From positions 1,302,001 to 1,366,000 of the forward strand of contig NZ_CP068564.1 of assembly GCF_016767175.1 (NCBI RefSeq): 64,000 nucleotides of DNA, given 5' to 3'. Below the pieces are notes generated by a model. It saw only the letters and a list, made by a program, of their open reading frames with translations. It ran no database searches and was not told the origin of the DNA. This DNA comes from Keratinibaculum paraultunense. GTDB taxonomy: Bacteria; Bacillota; Clostridia; Tissierellales; Tepidimicrobiaceae. Each line of letters begins with the position of its first letter. Position 1 is the stretch's first letter. Below, piece by piece: positions 24,053 through 33,115 of this stretch. Position numbers and translations under genes: made by a program.

Positions 24053-25876
24053 TTATCCTACATCTACAAACTGACTAGTATATAGATTATAATAAATACC
24101 TTTTTGAGACAATAGCTCTTTATGATTTCCTTTTTCTATAATTTGTCCCTTATCTATCACCATAATCATATCTGCATCTCTTATAGTGCTTAGTCGATGG
24201 GCTATCATAAAAGTGGTTCTATTTTCCATGAGCTTTTCCATTGCTTTTTGTATTTTAAATTCTGTCCTTGTATCTATATTGGAAGTAGCTTCATCTAATA
24301 TTAAAATAGATGGCTCAGCTAATACAACTCTAGCTATGGCTATTAATTGTCTCTGTCCTTCACTTAAATTCATCCCTCCCTCATATAGCATTGTATTGTA
24401 ACCATGAGATAATCTATTTATAAAATCATCAGCCCCTGCTATTTTAGCTGCCCTTTTAATTTCATCATCCGTAGCATCTAATCTCCCATATTTTATATTT
24501 TCTTTTATAGTACCTGAAAACAAGTAAGTATCCTGTAATACTATTCCAAATATCTCCCTTAAACTATCTTTTTTATATTTTTTAATGTTTATTCCATCTA
24601 TGAGTATTTCTCCCTTTTCCACTTCGTAAAAACCTGTCAATAAATTTACTATTGTGGTCTTTCCAGCACCAGTTGGTCCCACCAATGCAACAGTATCCCC
24701 TGGCTTTACTTTAAAGGATATATTTTTAAGTACAGGTTTGCCTTCTTCATATTGAAAACTAACATTTTTAAATTCTACCTCTCCTTTAATATCCTTTGCA
24801 GCTATTGCATCCTCAAAATCCTTTCTTTCCTCTTGTTCATCTAATATTTCAAATACCCTTTCAGCACCAGCTATTCCTGACTGTAATGTATTAAAGGTAC
24901 TGGCTAATTCATTTAAAGGTTTAGTAAATTGTTTAGAATAAGAAATAAAACTAGCAATTACCCCTACAGATATCTTTCCTTTTACTGAGAGAATACCACC
25001 AAAAATAGCTACAACTGTAAATCCAAAATTACTTATTACATTCATAAGAGGCATTATAAAACCTGACCAAATTTGTGCTTGTACTCCTACTTCCTTTAAC
25101 ACTTTATTATTTTGTATAAACTCATCTATTACTTTATCTTCCTTATTAAATATCTTAACCTCATAAATTCCACCTATGGTTTCCTCTATATGTCCATTTA
25201 AAACTCCCAAAGCATCCTGCTGTTCTTTAAATAATATTTTGGTTTTATTGGCTATGGTTTTAGTAAGAACATAAACCATAGGTACTGTTATCAAACTAAC
25301 TACAGTCATAATTGGGCTTAAATATATCATCATAATTAACGAACCAACTATATTTACCACTGAACTCATAAGTTGTATGATGGATTGAGATATAGTAACG
25401 CTTATATTATCCACATCATTGGTTAGTCTACTCATAAGTTCTCCATGGGTATGGGTATCAAAAAATACAAGGGATAATTTTTGAAGTTTGCTAAATATAC
25501 TTTCCCTTATGTTATAAACAACCCTCTGAGATAACCCAGCAACCATATATTCTTGCAAAAAAATTAATAAGCTGTTTAACATATATATGGATATTAATAA
25601 TATGATAATTTTTTTCAATTTGACAAATTCAACAAAACCTTTCCCAGGAAATATAAAATCTACAGCTTTCCCAATGAGAAAAGGAGCTGTTAAATTTAAT
25701 AATCCTGATACTATCACTAACATAAATACAATAAAAAGTTTAAATTTTTCATATTTAAAATATTCCCAAAGTCTTTTTAATGTATGCTTCATATCTTTAG
25801 GCTTCTCTACGGGAACTATTGCTCTTCTACCCCCAGAAATTCCTGCAGGTCTTTTAGAATTATGTTTATGACCCAA
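24053..25876 (-). CDS. ABC exporter half, second subunit (catalytic Walker B)
   Basis: This 607-residue half-transporter has a basic N-terminal extension of about 30 residues, six membrane helices (about 45-330) and an ATPase (about 365-600). Motifs are Walker A GPTGAGKTTIVN, Walker B LILDEATSNID with the catalytic Glu, H-loop IAHRLST, and an altered signature LSEGQRQ. Its partner, encoded upstream with an 11-bp overlap, has the opposite pattern (normal LSGGQ, altered Walker B). Together they give one standard and one degenerate ATP site, as in heterodimeric BmrCD/TM287-288-type multidrug exporters. Confidence 0.93.
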   Translation of the reverse strand: MGHKHNSKRPAGISGGRRAIVPVEKPKDMKHTLKRLWEYFKYEKFKLFIVFMLVIVSGLLNLTAPFLIGKAVDFIFPGKGFVEFVKLKKIIILLISIYMLNSLLIFLQEYMVAGLSQRVVYNIRESIFSKLQKLSLVFFDTHTHGELMSRLTNDVDNISVTISQSIIQLMSSVVNIVGSLIMMIYLSPIMTVVSLITVPMVYVLTKTIANKTKILFKEQQDALGVLNGHIEETIGGIYEVKIFNKEDKVIDEFIQNNKVLKEVGVQAQIWSGFIMPLMNVISNFGFTVVAIFGGILSVKGKISVGVIASFISYSKQFTKPLNELASTFNTLQSGIAGAERVFEILDEQEERKDFEDAIAAKDIKGEVEFKNVSFQYEEGKPVLKNISFKVKPGDTVALVGPTGAGKTTIVNLLTGFYEVEKGEILIDGINIKKYKKDSLREIFGIVLQDTYLFSGTIKENIKYGRLDATDDEIKRAAKIAGADDFINRLSHGYNTMLYEGGMNLSEGQRQLIAIARVVLAEPSILILDEATSNIDTRTEFKIQKAMEKLMENRTTFMIAHRLSTIRDADMIMVIDKGQIIEKGNHKELLSQKGIYYNLYTSQFVDVG

Positions 25877-27608
25877 TGTTTAAACCCTCCTCTCCAATCT
25901 GAGAACGATATATATCTGAATAAATTTTTGAACTATTTAAAAGTTCATTATGTTTTCCAATATTGACTATTTTCCCCTTATCCATCACTAAAATTTTATC
26001 TGCATCCATTACAGATGTAATCCTTTGAGCTATCATTATAACAGTAGTATCTTCAAGATGCTCTTTTAAACCTTTCTTTATCTTCTTTTCTGTAATCATA
26101 TCTACTGCAGAAGTACTGTCATCTAGTATTAAAAATTTAGCTTTTCTTACCAAAGCTCGTGCTATAGCTATGCGCTGTTTTTGCCCTCCTGACAAATTTA
26201 CTCCTCCTTGCCCCAAATAAGTGTCGTATCCTTCATTAAAAGATATTATGAAATCATGAGCTTGGGCAATCTTAGCTGCTTTTATTATCTCTTCCTCTGT
26301 AGCATCTTCCTTACCCCATTTTATATTTTCTTTTATGGTACCTGTAAATAACAATATATTTTGAGGAACTATAGCTATACTTTCTCTTAATTCTCTAATT
26401 TCTAGATCTTTAATATCTATACCATCTATTTTTATAACTCCTTTTGATGGATCATATAATCTAGGTATTAAATTTATCAAAGTACTTTTTCCTGAACCTG
26501 TAGAACCTATAATAGCTAAAAATTCCCCTGAATTTATAGAAAAATTTATATCTTCTAACACATATCTGCTATTTTCATGGTATTTAAAATATACATTTGC
26601 AAACTCTAAATTACCTTCTACTTTATCTAAAGAAATAGGATTTTCCTTCACCACTATAGGATTTTCTATACTAAATATTTCCCCTATTCTTTCAGCAGAA
26701 GCTTTAGCTCTAACATACATATTAAATATTCTTATAACCATTACAAGAGAAAATAAAAGTTGAGTCATATAGTTTATTAGAGCTATTATTTTCCCTACTT
26801 CTAAGTTTCCTGCATTAACCCTTATTCCTCCTATCCATAAAATCAATACAATACCAATATTTACTATTAAGGATACTATAGGGCTAAATAATGCTAATTT
26901 TCTTATTCCTTCTGTTGTCACATCTTTTAATTCTTCATTCACCTTTTTAAATCTAGCTTCTTCATATTTAAATCTATTAAAGGCTTTAACCACCCTTATC
27001 CCTGATAAATATTCTCTTATAACTCCATTAACCTTATCTATGGCTTTTTGAATATTTACAAATATGGGATAAGAAACTTTAAGATTTATGAATACTACAA
27101 TACCAACTATTGGAATAATTCCCAATAATATAAGCCCCATTTTAAAATCCAATATAAATGCCATTATTACAGAACCTATACCCAATATAGGTGCTTTTAC
27201 AAATACCCTCATAAGTCCATGAGCAAAGTTTTGCATTTGATTTACATCATTAGTAAGTCTTGTAATCAATGTGGCATCTTGAATTTCATTTATATCTTCA
27301 AGGGATAATCTTTGTATCTTTATATACAAATCTTCTCGTAAATCTGCACCAAAATTTTGAGATACTTTAGAGGATTTTATATTCCTAGTGACTGCAAATA
27401 TTGCTCCTAAAAATGTTATAAAAAGCATTAATCCCCCTAACTTAAATACATAATTTATATCCCTATTTTTTACACCAACATCTACTATCTTTGACATAAT
27501 AGTAGGTTGGATTAAATCCACCACAGCTTCAAGAATTAAAAAAATCAACGCTGTTATAAACTGTACTTTATATCTTTGTATATATTTTTTTAAATAAGCT
27601 AAATTCAT
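25866..27608 (-). CDS. ABC exporter half, first subunit (degenerate Walker B and H-loop)
   Basis: This 580-residue half-transporter has six membrane helices (about 15-305) and an ATPase (about 340-575) with Walker A GSTGSGKSTLIN and signature LSGGQKQRIAIARAL. The Walker B catalytic residue is Asp (LILDDSTSAVD) instead of Glu, and the H-loop histidine is Gln (IAQRITS). These changes mark the non-hydrolysing site of a heterodimer and are complemented by the downstream subunit. It is the first gene of the exporter operon. Confidence 0.93.
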   Translation of the reverse strand: MNLAYLKKYIQRYKVQFITALIFLILEAVVDLIQPTIMSKIVDVGVKNRDINYVFKLGGLMLFITFLGAIFAVTRNIKSSKVSQNFGADLREDLYIKIQRLSLEDINEIQDATLITRLTNDVNQMQNFAHGLMRVFVKAPILGIGSVIMAFILDFKMGLILLGIIPIVGIVVFINLKVSYPIFVNIQKAIDKVNGVIREYLSGIRVVKAFNRFKYEEARFKKVNEELKDVTTEGIRKLALFSPIVSLIVNIGIVLILWIGGIRVNAGNLEVGKIIALINYMTQLLFSLVMVIRIFNMYVRAKASAERIGEIFSIENPIVVKENPISLDKVEGNLEFANVYFKYHENSRYVLEDINFSINSGEFLAIIGSTGSGKSTLINLIPRLYDPSKGVIKIDGIDIKDLEIRELRESIAIVPQNILLFTGTIKENIKWGKEDATEEEIIKAAKIAQAHDFIISFNEGYDTYLGQGGVNLSGGQKQRIAIARALVRKAKFLILDDSTSAVDMITEKKIKKGLKEHLEDTTVIMIAQRITSVMDADKILVMDKGKIVNIGKHNELLNSSKIYSDIYRSQIGEEGLNIGS

Positions 27609-27813
27609 ATGTATTTTCCTTTCTAAATTTTAAAAATTATATTTTAATTATATCACATTAATAAACTATTTCGAGTTCCTAATTTTAAATTTTTTACTTA
27701 TTCAATTTATTAAAACAAAAGTATTTAACATAATTTTTAGAAAGATATTAATATTTTTTTAACAATGTGATATAATTTATATGAGGTATATACCATAAAA
27801 GAGGAGGGATACC

Positions 27814-28167
27814 ATGACAACTAATCATGTTGAAGAATTAAAATGCTTGCAAGAATCCTATGGGAATTTGTCCAAAAATTGTCCTGATGTTATGAAAGCT
27901 TTTGGTGCACTTCATGATGCAAGTACAAAAGATGGAGCACTATCATTAAAAACTAAAGAACTAATTGCTTTAGGAATTGCTATTGTAGTTAAATGTACAG
28001 GATGCATACAAAGCCACGTAAAAACTGCTATTGACGCTGGAGCTACTCGTGAAGAAATAGCTGAAACTGTGGGTGTTGCTATTCTAATGGGTGGAGGACC
28101 TGGAACTGTTTATGGTGCTATGGCTTTAGATGCTATGGAACAATATTTAGCTGAAAATAATAAATAA
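27814..28167 (+). CDS. Carboxymuconolactone decarboxylase/AhpD-like protein
   Basis: The 117-residue all-helical protein has the AhpD-type redox motif CTGCIQSHVKTAIDAGATREEIAE (CxxC followed by His three residues on). It then has GGGPGTVYGAMAL. Members of this group act as small thiol peroxidase or disulfide-exchange proteins. GAGGAGGG precedes the ATG. It is monocistronic, ending at a strong terminator shared with the opposing oxidoreductase gene. A role in peroxide defence next to a flavoprotein is plausible but not shown. Confidence 0.88.
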   Translation: MTTNHVEELKCLQESYGNLSKNCPDVMKAFGALHDASTKDGALSLKTKELIALGIAIVVKCTGCIQSHVKTAIDAGATREEIAETVGVAILMGGGPGTVYGAMALDAMEQYLAENNK

Positions 28168-28196
28168 TCCATTGAACAAACTTTATCTCTATTATT

Positions 28197-28230
28197 AAAG
28201 CTCTCCCACTTAAATAAGTGGGAGAGCTTT
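28197..28230. terminator. Bidirectional terminator between convergent genes
   Basis: AAAGCTCTCCCACTTA and TAAGTGGGAGAGCTTT form a 16-bp perfect stem with a two-base loop. A- and T-rich ends on both sides serve the AhpD-like gene and the oppositely oriented oxidoreductase gene. Confidence 0.85.
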
Positions 28231-28250
28231 AATAATTAACTTTACTATTA

Positions 28251-29420
28251 CTATTCTAAATAAGAATCTATATCCATATTTTCAATAATAGCCTTTCTTA
28301 ATTTACCCATATCCTTTATATCTCCAAATAATATACCACCAGTAATTTTCCCATCAGTTGTAAATATCTTATGATGTATGTTTCCATTATCTTCTTTGTG
28401 TTCATAAACTTTATCATATTCATCTACATTTCCCATTGAAAATATGTTTATATCATCTCCTAAACGTAATGTAGTAAATGGTTTAGCTTCAGTATGTTCT
28501 ACAATTTTCCCTGCCATATTGCTGCCAGCAACTTTACCTTGTTCATTGCTAGACGTCCAAAGTCCTATTATTCTTCCATCTACTTCTGCCACATCTCCTG
28601 CAGCATATATATTATCAATATTTGTTTTAAATTTATTGTCTACTATTATACCTCTATTAAATTTAATTGGAGTATCCCTTACTATATCAATATTAGGAAC
28701 TATTCCTGTAGAAAATAGTACTCCATCTGCTTTTATATGTTCTCCATTATCTAATTTTATGCCATCTGCTTTAGCTTTTCCAAGTATCTCCTCAGTATTG
28801 GAATTTAAGTAAATATTTATACCATTTTCAATTAATTTTTCTTCTAATTTTTTACTAATTTCTTCATCTAGCTGTTTATTCATCAAATAAGAACTTCTTA
28901 CAACTAATGATATATTTTTTCCTAAAATATTTAAATGCCAAGCTGCCTCTAAGGATAAAGGTCCTCCCCCTATTATAACTATGTCTTTACATTCATCAAA
29001 ATAGGATTTAATATATTTTAAATCCTCAAGAGTTCTTAAAGCCAATACTCCCTGTTTAAATTTACCTGGGATTGGTGGAATAAAAGGTCTGCTTCCCATT
29101 GCTAATAATAGTTTTTCATATTTTATTGTACTTCCATCATCTAATTTTACTTCGTTTTTATCTACATCTAAACTTTCAACTATCATATTCAACAATACTT
29201 TAATATTTTTTTCTTTATACCAATCTTCACTATTTACTAAAAGCTCTTCGTCTTTAAAATCCTTACTTAAGTATTCTGTTAATTTAAGTCTATAATAAGT
29301 TAAATAAGGTTCATTGGTAATCATCATCATGCTACCTTTATCATCTATTTTTCTTATCTCCCTAGCAGCAGAGAGCCCTGCAATACCATTTCCTATTATT
29401 AAATATTTTACATTATCCAT
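28251..29420 (-). CDS. FAD-dependent NAD(P)H oxidoreductase (rubredoxin/nitrite reductase-like)
   Basis: The 389-residue protein has an N-terminal FAD-binding motif IIGNGIAGLSAAREI, a NAD(P)-binding segment VIIGGGPLSLEAAWHL (about residues 146-161) and the second FAD motif NIYAAGDVAEVDG (about 268-280). A short C-terminal dimerisation region follows. This is the layout of NADH:rubredoxin oxidoreductases and the flavoprotein part of nitrite reductases. It has no redox-active CxxC. It probably passes electrons from NAD(P)H to a small carrier; the carrier is not encoded nearby. Confidence 0.88.
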   Translation of the reverse strand: MDNVKYLIIGNGIAGLSAAREIRKIDDKGSMMMITNEPYLTYYRLKLTEYLSKDFKDEELLVNSEDWYKEKNIKVLLNMIVESLDVDKNEVKLDDGSTIKYEKLLLAMGSRPFIPPIPGKFKQGVLALRTLEDLKYIKSYFDECKDIVIIGGGPLSLEAAWHLNILGKNISLVVRSSYLMNKQLDEEISKKLEEKLIENGINIYLNSNTEEILGKAKADGIKLDNGEHIKADGVLFSTGIVPNIDIVRDTPIKFNRGIIVDNKFKTNIDNIYAAGDVAEVDGRIIGLWTSSNEQGKVAGSNMAGKIVEHTEAKPFTTLRLGDDINIFSMGNVDEYDKVYEHKEDNGNIHHKIFTTDGKITGGILFGDIKDMGKLRKAIIENMDIDSYLE

Positions 29421-29530
29421 CTAGTTTGTCCCTCCTATTTATACACTTTAATACACTTCATATGACTTATACCCACATTGTTTATAACTTATCATGTTTT
29501 TTAAATAATATGTAAAAAAGAAAGGGGAAA

Positions 29531-30067
29531 TTAGGCACTTGTACTTGTAGTGGTAATCTTTCCATCTACTTTGTACAGATCTTTAATTTTTAAAGTAGGA
29601 TTTTTTATGCCATATTCTTTTAATATATGTTTAAACGTATCAAATTCTTTTCTAGCTACAACAACTTCTATCTTGTATCGTTTATTACCATTATTTCCCC
29701 TTCCAGAATAGTTATTCACTGTGTATCCTACTTCTCTTAGTCTATCAGCTAATTGAATCATCTTATGTTTATTATTTAAAAACAAATCTATCTCCAATAC
29801 ACCAAGGGCCAAACGATCTTCTAATTTATCCCCTATAAAAACTCCTACGGATCTACCCAAGGCATATGAAATTATAAATTGAATGCCATCGCCACTAGTT
29901 ACTTTACTAACTATGGTTGCAAATATTATAGCATCTACAAACACTAACAAATATACTGGCTTCATAATCTTTTTAGACATAAATATGGTTTTCAATGTAG
30001 ATAAAACATTTGTAAATGCAGTTATTACAAATAAAACAATTAGCGAAATTATCATTTCTTTTGTCAT
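29531..30067 (-). CDS. DUF5698/DUF2179 membrane protein (UPF0316 type)
   Basis: The 178-residue protein has three N-terminal membrane helices (about 5-25, 35-55 and 63-83) and a cytosolic C-terminal domain (about 90-165). The latter contains GYTVNNYSGRGNNGNKRYKIEVVVAR, typical of DUF2179. This matches the UPF0316 family of unknown function. GGAGGTG precedes the ATG. A terminator-like hairpin lies 40 bp upstream of the start in the same orientation, so expression may be controlled by attenuation. Confidence 0.85.
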   Translation of the reverse strand: MTKEMIISLIVLFVITAFTNVLSTLKTIFMSKKIMKPVYLLVFVDAIIFATIVSKVTSGDGIQFIISYALGRSVGVFIGDKLEDRLALGVLEIDLFLNNKHKMIQLADRLREVGYTVNNYSGRGNNGNKRYKIEVVVARKEFDTFKHILKEYGIKNPTLKIKDLYKVDGKITTTSTSA

Positions 30068-30106
30068 TATAACACCTCCTCGAATTTAATTTTATGAAAT
30101 AAAAAA

Positions 30107-30130
30107 CTAACACAAATCCGCCTGTGTTAG
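30107..30130 (-). terminator. Terminator-like hairpin in the leader of the DUF2179 gene
   Basis: On the minus strand CTAACACA and TGTGTTAG form an 8-bp stem followed by TTTTTTATTT. It sits 40 bp before the ATG of the downstream gene. The coat-protein operon already ends at its own terminator at 30269-30304, so this looks like a leader attenuator or the end of a short RNA. No known aptamer was recognised in 30131-30268. Confidence 0.55.
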
Positions 30131-30268
30131 CAAATAGTCTTAATATAAATTTTAATTTACTTCTTTTGGAAAATTTAAAATTGAATATTAATAAAGACTT
30201 GGTTTTTATTGCATCAACAATTTTTATATTATATCATATGTTATATTGTTTTGCAAATATTAAGAGAA

Positions 30269-30304
30269 AAATGGATAGGACTTTATGTAAAGTCCTATCC
30301 ATTT
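30269..30304 (-). terminator. Terminator of the coat-protein operon
   Basis: AAATGGATAGGACTTTA and TAAAGTCCTATCCATTT form a 17-bp stem just after the stop of the second coat gene. A T-rich stretch follows on the minus strand. Confidence 0.8.
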
Positions 30305-30312
30305 GTTTTTTA

Positions 30313-30576
30313 TTAACCTATAGTCGTACCGCCACCAGTTAAACCAGATTTAACTTGTTGAATATCATTAGAATTAGCTGGAGGTGCTGGTTTATAATAT
30401 CCTTTTTGTTCAGCAATTTGAAATAATTGATATTGTAATTGTTCTGCCTCATTTCTCAATTGCTGTAAAGTACTTCTTAGTTGTTGATTTGCACATTCAG
30501 TTATGGCTTTTGTATAGCTGTCTATACTAGCCTTAGTCCCAGTTAATATATCGCTTACCATATCCTTCTCTTGCAT
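30313..30576 (-). CDS. Spore coat protein, CotF family
   Basis: The 87-residue protein fits the CotF family: an acidic start (QEKDMVSDILTG), SYTKAITECANQQLRSTLQQ and a Gln-rich helix, then KGYYKPAP and a Gly/Thr-rich tail. It should be placed in the spore coat. It follows a second, similar small protein gene by 11 bp and ends at a strong terminator. It supports a spore-forming host. Confidence 0.85.
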   Translation of the reverse strand: MQEKDMVSDILTGTKASIDSYTKAITECANQQLRSTLQQLRNEAEQLQYQLFQIAEQKGYYKPAPPANSNDIQQVKSGLTGGGTTIG

Positions 30577-30587
30577 AATATTCCCTC

Positions 30588-30797
30588 CTATTTTAATGAA
30601 TTTAATAAATTAGTCGCAGTCGTTTGAGCATCTTGACTTGATTGTTTAAATAATTGTTTTATTTGTTGATCCTGACATTGATTAGCGTAACAATCAAATT
30701 TACTTGCCATAGTTTGGTGATTTCCAATTATCTCTCTAAGATGTTGTAACTCCATTTGATTTATATTTCCTAAATTGATGGAATTTTTTAATGCCAT
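30588..30797 (-). CDS. Small CotF-like spore coat protein
   Basis: This 69-residue, helical, Gln-rich protein (ELQHLREIIGNHQTMASKF, and QCQDQQIKQLFKQSSQDAQT) resembles the helical part of CotF-type coat proteins. It is the first gene of a two-gene coat operon. AAGGAGACAT precedes the ATG. It is probably expressed in the mother cell during sporulation; a SigK or SigE promoter was not identified. Confidence 0.75.
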   Translation of the reverse strand: MALKNSINLGNINQMELQHLREIIGNHQTMASKFDCYANQCQDQQIKQLFKQSSQDAQTTATNLLNSLK

Positions 30798-30937
30798 AAT
30801 ATGTCTCCTTTCGTATAGATTATTAATTAACTACATTTATATTTTGGCATTATACTTATGGATTTATTCATGGTAAAAAGCTCATAAATATTCTCAAAAA
30901 ATAAGGATATACTATTTTTATATGGGAGGTGATTATT

Positions 30938-31201
30938 TTGAAAAATAAAATTGTAGTAGAAAATACTTTAACACCTTATATAGAGTATCTAAAATCCTGT
31001 GGCTATGATGTACACACTTTATATAGAAATGATAATATAAATAATATTATGTCTGATGAATATAAAGCTATTATAGTTTCTGGATTAGATGTACTAGGTA
31101 CTAGAGATGCTAACTATAAAAATCCTCCAATACCCATAATAGAGGCAAAAGGTTTTACTCCTGAAGAAATCCATAATATGCTAGAAAATAGATATAGTTA
31201 A
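30938..31201 (+). CDS. YkuS-like protein (UPF0180)
   Basis: The TTG at 30938 is preferred because GGGAGGTGATT stands just before it; a GTG at 30929 lies inside that site. The 87-residue product matches the UPF0180/YkuS family: NTLTPYIEYLKSCGYDVHTL near the N-terminus, then AIIVSGLDVLGTRD and a C-terminal helix (TPEEIHNMLENR). The function is unknown. It is followed by the promoter of the metNIQ operon. Confidence 0.82.
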   Translation: MKNKIVVENTLTPYIEYLKSCGYDVHTLYRNDNINNIMSDEYKAIIVSGLDVLGTRDANYKNPPIPIIEAKGFTPEEIHNMLENRYS

Positions 31202-31219
31202 CCTCTATTTTTTAAACCC

Positions 31220-31248
31220 TTGACAAAAAAAGATAATCTATATATAAT
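31220..31248 (+). promoter_or_regulatory. Consensus sigma-A promoter of metNIQ
   Basis: TTGACA (31220-31225) and TATAAT (31243-31248) are both perfect and spaced by 17 bp. The riboswitch starts about 26 bp after the -10 box. Confidence 0.9.
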
Positions 31249-31273
31249 TGATATCAATACGAAAATAAATAAC

Positions 31274-31374
31274 ATGCTCTTATCAAGAGTGGTGGAGGGA
31301 CTGGCCCTATGAAACCCGGCAACCTGTTACTACAAGGTGCCAAATCCAGCGGTATAAACCGAAAGATAAGAGAG
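31274..31374 (+). promoter_or_regulatory. SAM-I (S-box) riboswitch, metNIQ operon
   Basis: It has the full S-box core: GCTCTTATCAAGAGTGG, TGGAGGGACTGGCCC, ATGAAACCCGGCAACC, AAGGTGCCAAATCC and a closing GATAAGAG. SAM binding would permit the following terminator and shut off methionine uptake. Confidence 0.96.
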
Positions 31375-31381
31375 GATAAAG

Positions 31382-31407
31382 CCTCTTTCTTTCGAAGAGG
31401 TTTTTTT
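31382..31407 (+). terminator. Terminator of the metNIQ riboswitch
   Basis: CCTCTT and AAGAGG pair around TCTTTCG, followed by seven Ts, directly after the S-box aptamer. Confidence 0.9.
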
Positions 31408-31452
31408 ATTTAAAATATTACATTATAAATCAATTATAAAGGAGGTCAGCAA

Positions 31453-32457
31453 TTGATTGAAATTAAAAATCTATCTAAAAAATTTACAACTGGAAATAAT
31501 GAAATATGGGCAATAAAAGATGTTAACCTACATATCGAAAAGGGTGAAATATTTGGAATTATAGGTTTAAGTGGTGCTGGAAAATCTACTTTGATTAGAT
31601 GCTTGAATAGATTAGAAGAACCTACTAATGGTCAAATTATCATAGATGGTGTAGATATAACAAATTTAAATAAAAGTAAACTTAGAAATATTAGAAAAAA
31701 AATAGGAATGATATTTCAGCATTTCAACTTATTATCTCAAAAAACTGTATTTCAAAATATAGCATTCCCATTGGAATTAGAAAAACAAGATAAACAAATA
31801 ATAAAAACCAAAGTAAATAAACTTTTAGATTTTGTTGAACTAACAGATAAAAAGGATGCTTATCCTTCTGAATTAAGTGGCGGTCAAAAGCAAAGAGTGG
31901 CCATTGCAAGAGCACTAGTCAACAATCCTAAAATATTATTAAGTGATGAAGCCACCTCTGCATTAGATCCCCAAACTACTGATTCCATATTAAAACTACT
32001 GAAAAGAATTAGAGATGAATTTGGATTAACAATTGTACTCATCACCCATCAAATGGAAGTAGTTAAGGATATATGTGATAAGGTAGCAGTCATGGAAAAT
32101 GGTAAGATTATCGAAACCAATACTGCCATAGAACTTTTTAGAAACCCAAAGACTAAAACAGCTAAATCCTTTATAAATAGCCTACATTCTAATATTGAAG
32201 ATGAACTTATATATAAAGAAAACTTTGATGGTAAAATTATAAGATTAAGTTTTTTAGGCGAAAGTGCCAAAAAACCAATAGTATCAAAAATGATTAAACA
32301 ATTTGATATCGAAGCTAATATATTGTCAGGTAATATAAATAATCTAGTAAGTACCAGTGTTGGACATCTAATACTTGAATTATCCGGAAATGATAATGAA
32401 ATACAAAAAGCCATAAATTTCCTAAATGAACAAAACGTAAACGTGGAGGTGATATAA
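31453..32457 (+). CDS. metN: Methionine ABC transporter ATP-binding protein
   Basis: The TTG start is preceded by AAAGGAGGTC. The 334-residue ATPase has Walker A GLSGAGKSTLIR, signature LSGGQKQRVAIARAL, Walker B ILLSDEATSALD and the H-loop THQMEV. A C-terminal NIL domain (about 260-334) binds methionine and inhibits transport in known MetNI systems. Its stop overlaps the metI ATG by one base. Together with MetI and MetQ, and under a SAM-I riboswitch, it imports methionine. Confidence 0.96.
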   Translation: MIEIKNLSKKFTTGNNEIWAIKDVNLHIEKGEIFGIIGLSGAGKSTLIRCLNRLEEPTNGQIIIDGVDITNLNKSKLRNIRKKIGMIFQHFNLLSQKTVFQNIAFPLELEKQDKQIIKTKVNKLLDFVELTDKKDAYPSELSGGQKQRVAIARALVNNPKILLSDEATSALDPQTTDSILKLLKRIRDEFGLTIVLITHQMEVVKDICDKVAVMENGKIIETNTAIELFRNPKTKTAKSFINSLHSNIEDELIYKENFDGKIIRLSFLGESAKKPIVSKMIKQFDIEANILSGNINNLVSTSVGHLILELSGNDNEIQKAINFLNEQNVNVEVI

Positions 32458-33098
32458 TGGCTAAACTAATTATTCCTTCATTGCTAGAAACATTATATAT
32501 GGTATTTTTCTCTACTATATTTTCATTGGCTTTGGGTTTCCCATTAGGAATATTATTGGTTATAACTGAAAAGGATGGCATATGGGAAAAACCAGCTTTT
32601 TATAAGATATTAGATGGTATCATAAATGTTCTACGTTCTTTTCCTTTTTTAATACTAATGATTCTACTATTTCCATTATCTAGAATCATCGTTGGAAAAA
32701 CCATTGGTACCACAGCAACTATAGTACCTTTATCCATTGCTGCAGCACCTTTTGTAGCGAGAGTTATAGAAAGTTCTTTAAAAGAAGTAGATAAAGGAGT
32801 AATTGAATTAAGCCTATCTATGGGAGCCACTGTACCACAAATTATATTTAAAGTACTAATCCCTGAGGCTATGCCCTCTTTAATATTAGGTATAACCTTA
32901 ACCATAATAAATATTATAGGTTATTCCGCTATGGCTGGAGCTATTGGTGGTGGTGGATTAGGAGATTTAGCTATTAGATATGGATTATATGGGTTTAAAA
33001 CAGATATAATGATAACTTCTGTTGTAGTAATAATTTTATTAGTACAAGGTATACAATTTTTAGGCAACAGATTAGCTACAATGATAAATAAGAAATAA
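32457..33098 (+). CDS. metI: Methionine ABC transporter permease
   Basis: The 213-residue permease has about five membrane helices and the coupling-loop motif SLKEVDKGVIELSLSMGAT. AMAGAIGGGGLGDLAIRYG is also typical of MetI. It is translationally coupled to metN and lies 17 bp before metQ. It forms the channel of the D/L-methionine importer. Confidence 0.96.
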   Translation: MAKLIIPSLLETLYMVFFSTIFSLALGFPLGILLVITEKDGIWEKPAFYKILDGIINVLRSFPFLILMILLFPLSRIIVGKTIGTTATIVPLSIAAAPFVARVIESSLKEVDKGVIELSLSMGATVPQIIFKVLIPEAMPSLILGITLTIINIIGYSAMAGAIGGGGLGDLAIRYGLYGFKTDIMITSVVVIILLVQGIQFLGNRLATMINKK

Positions 33099-33115
33099 AA
33101 CAAGGGGGAATTAAA

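Noticed and set aside
30124-30342. Plus-strand 72-codon ORF
   Set aside because: It runs through a terminator hairpin and into the antisense of a coat gene, and has no ribosome-binding site.
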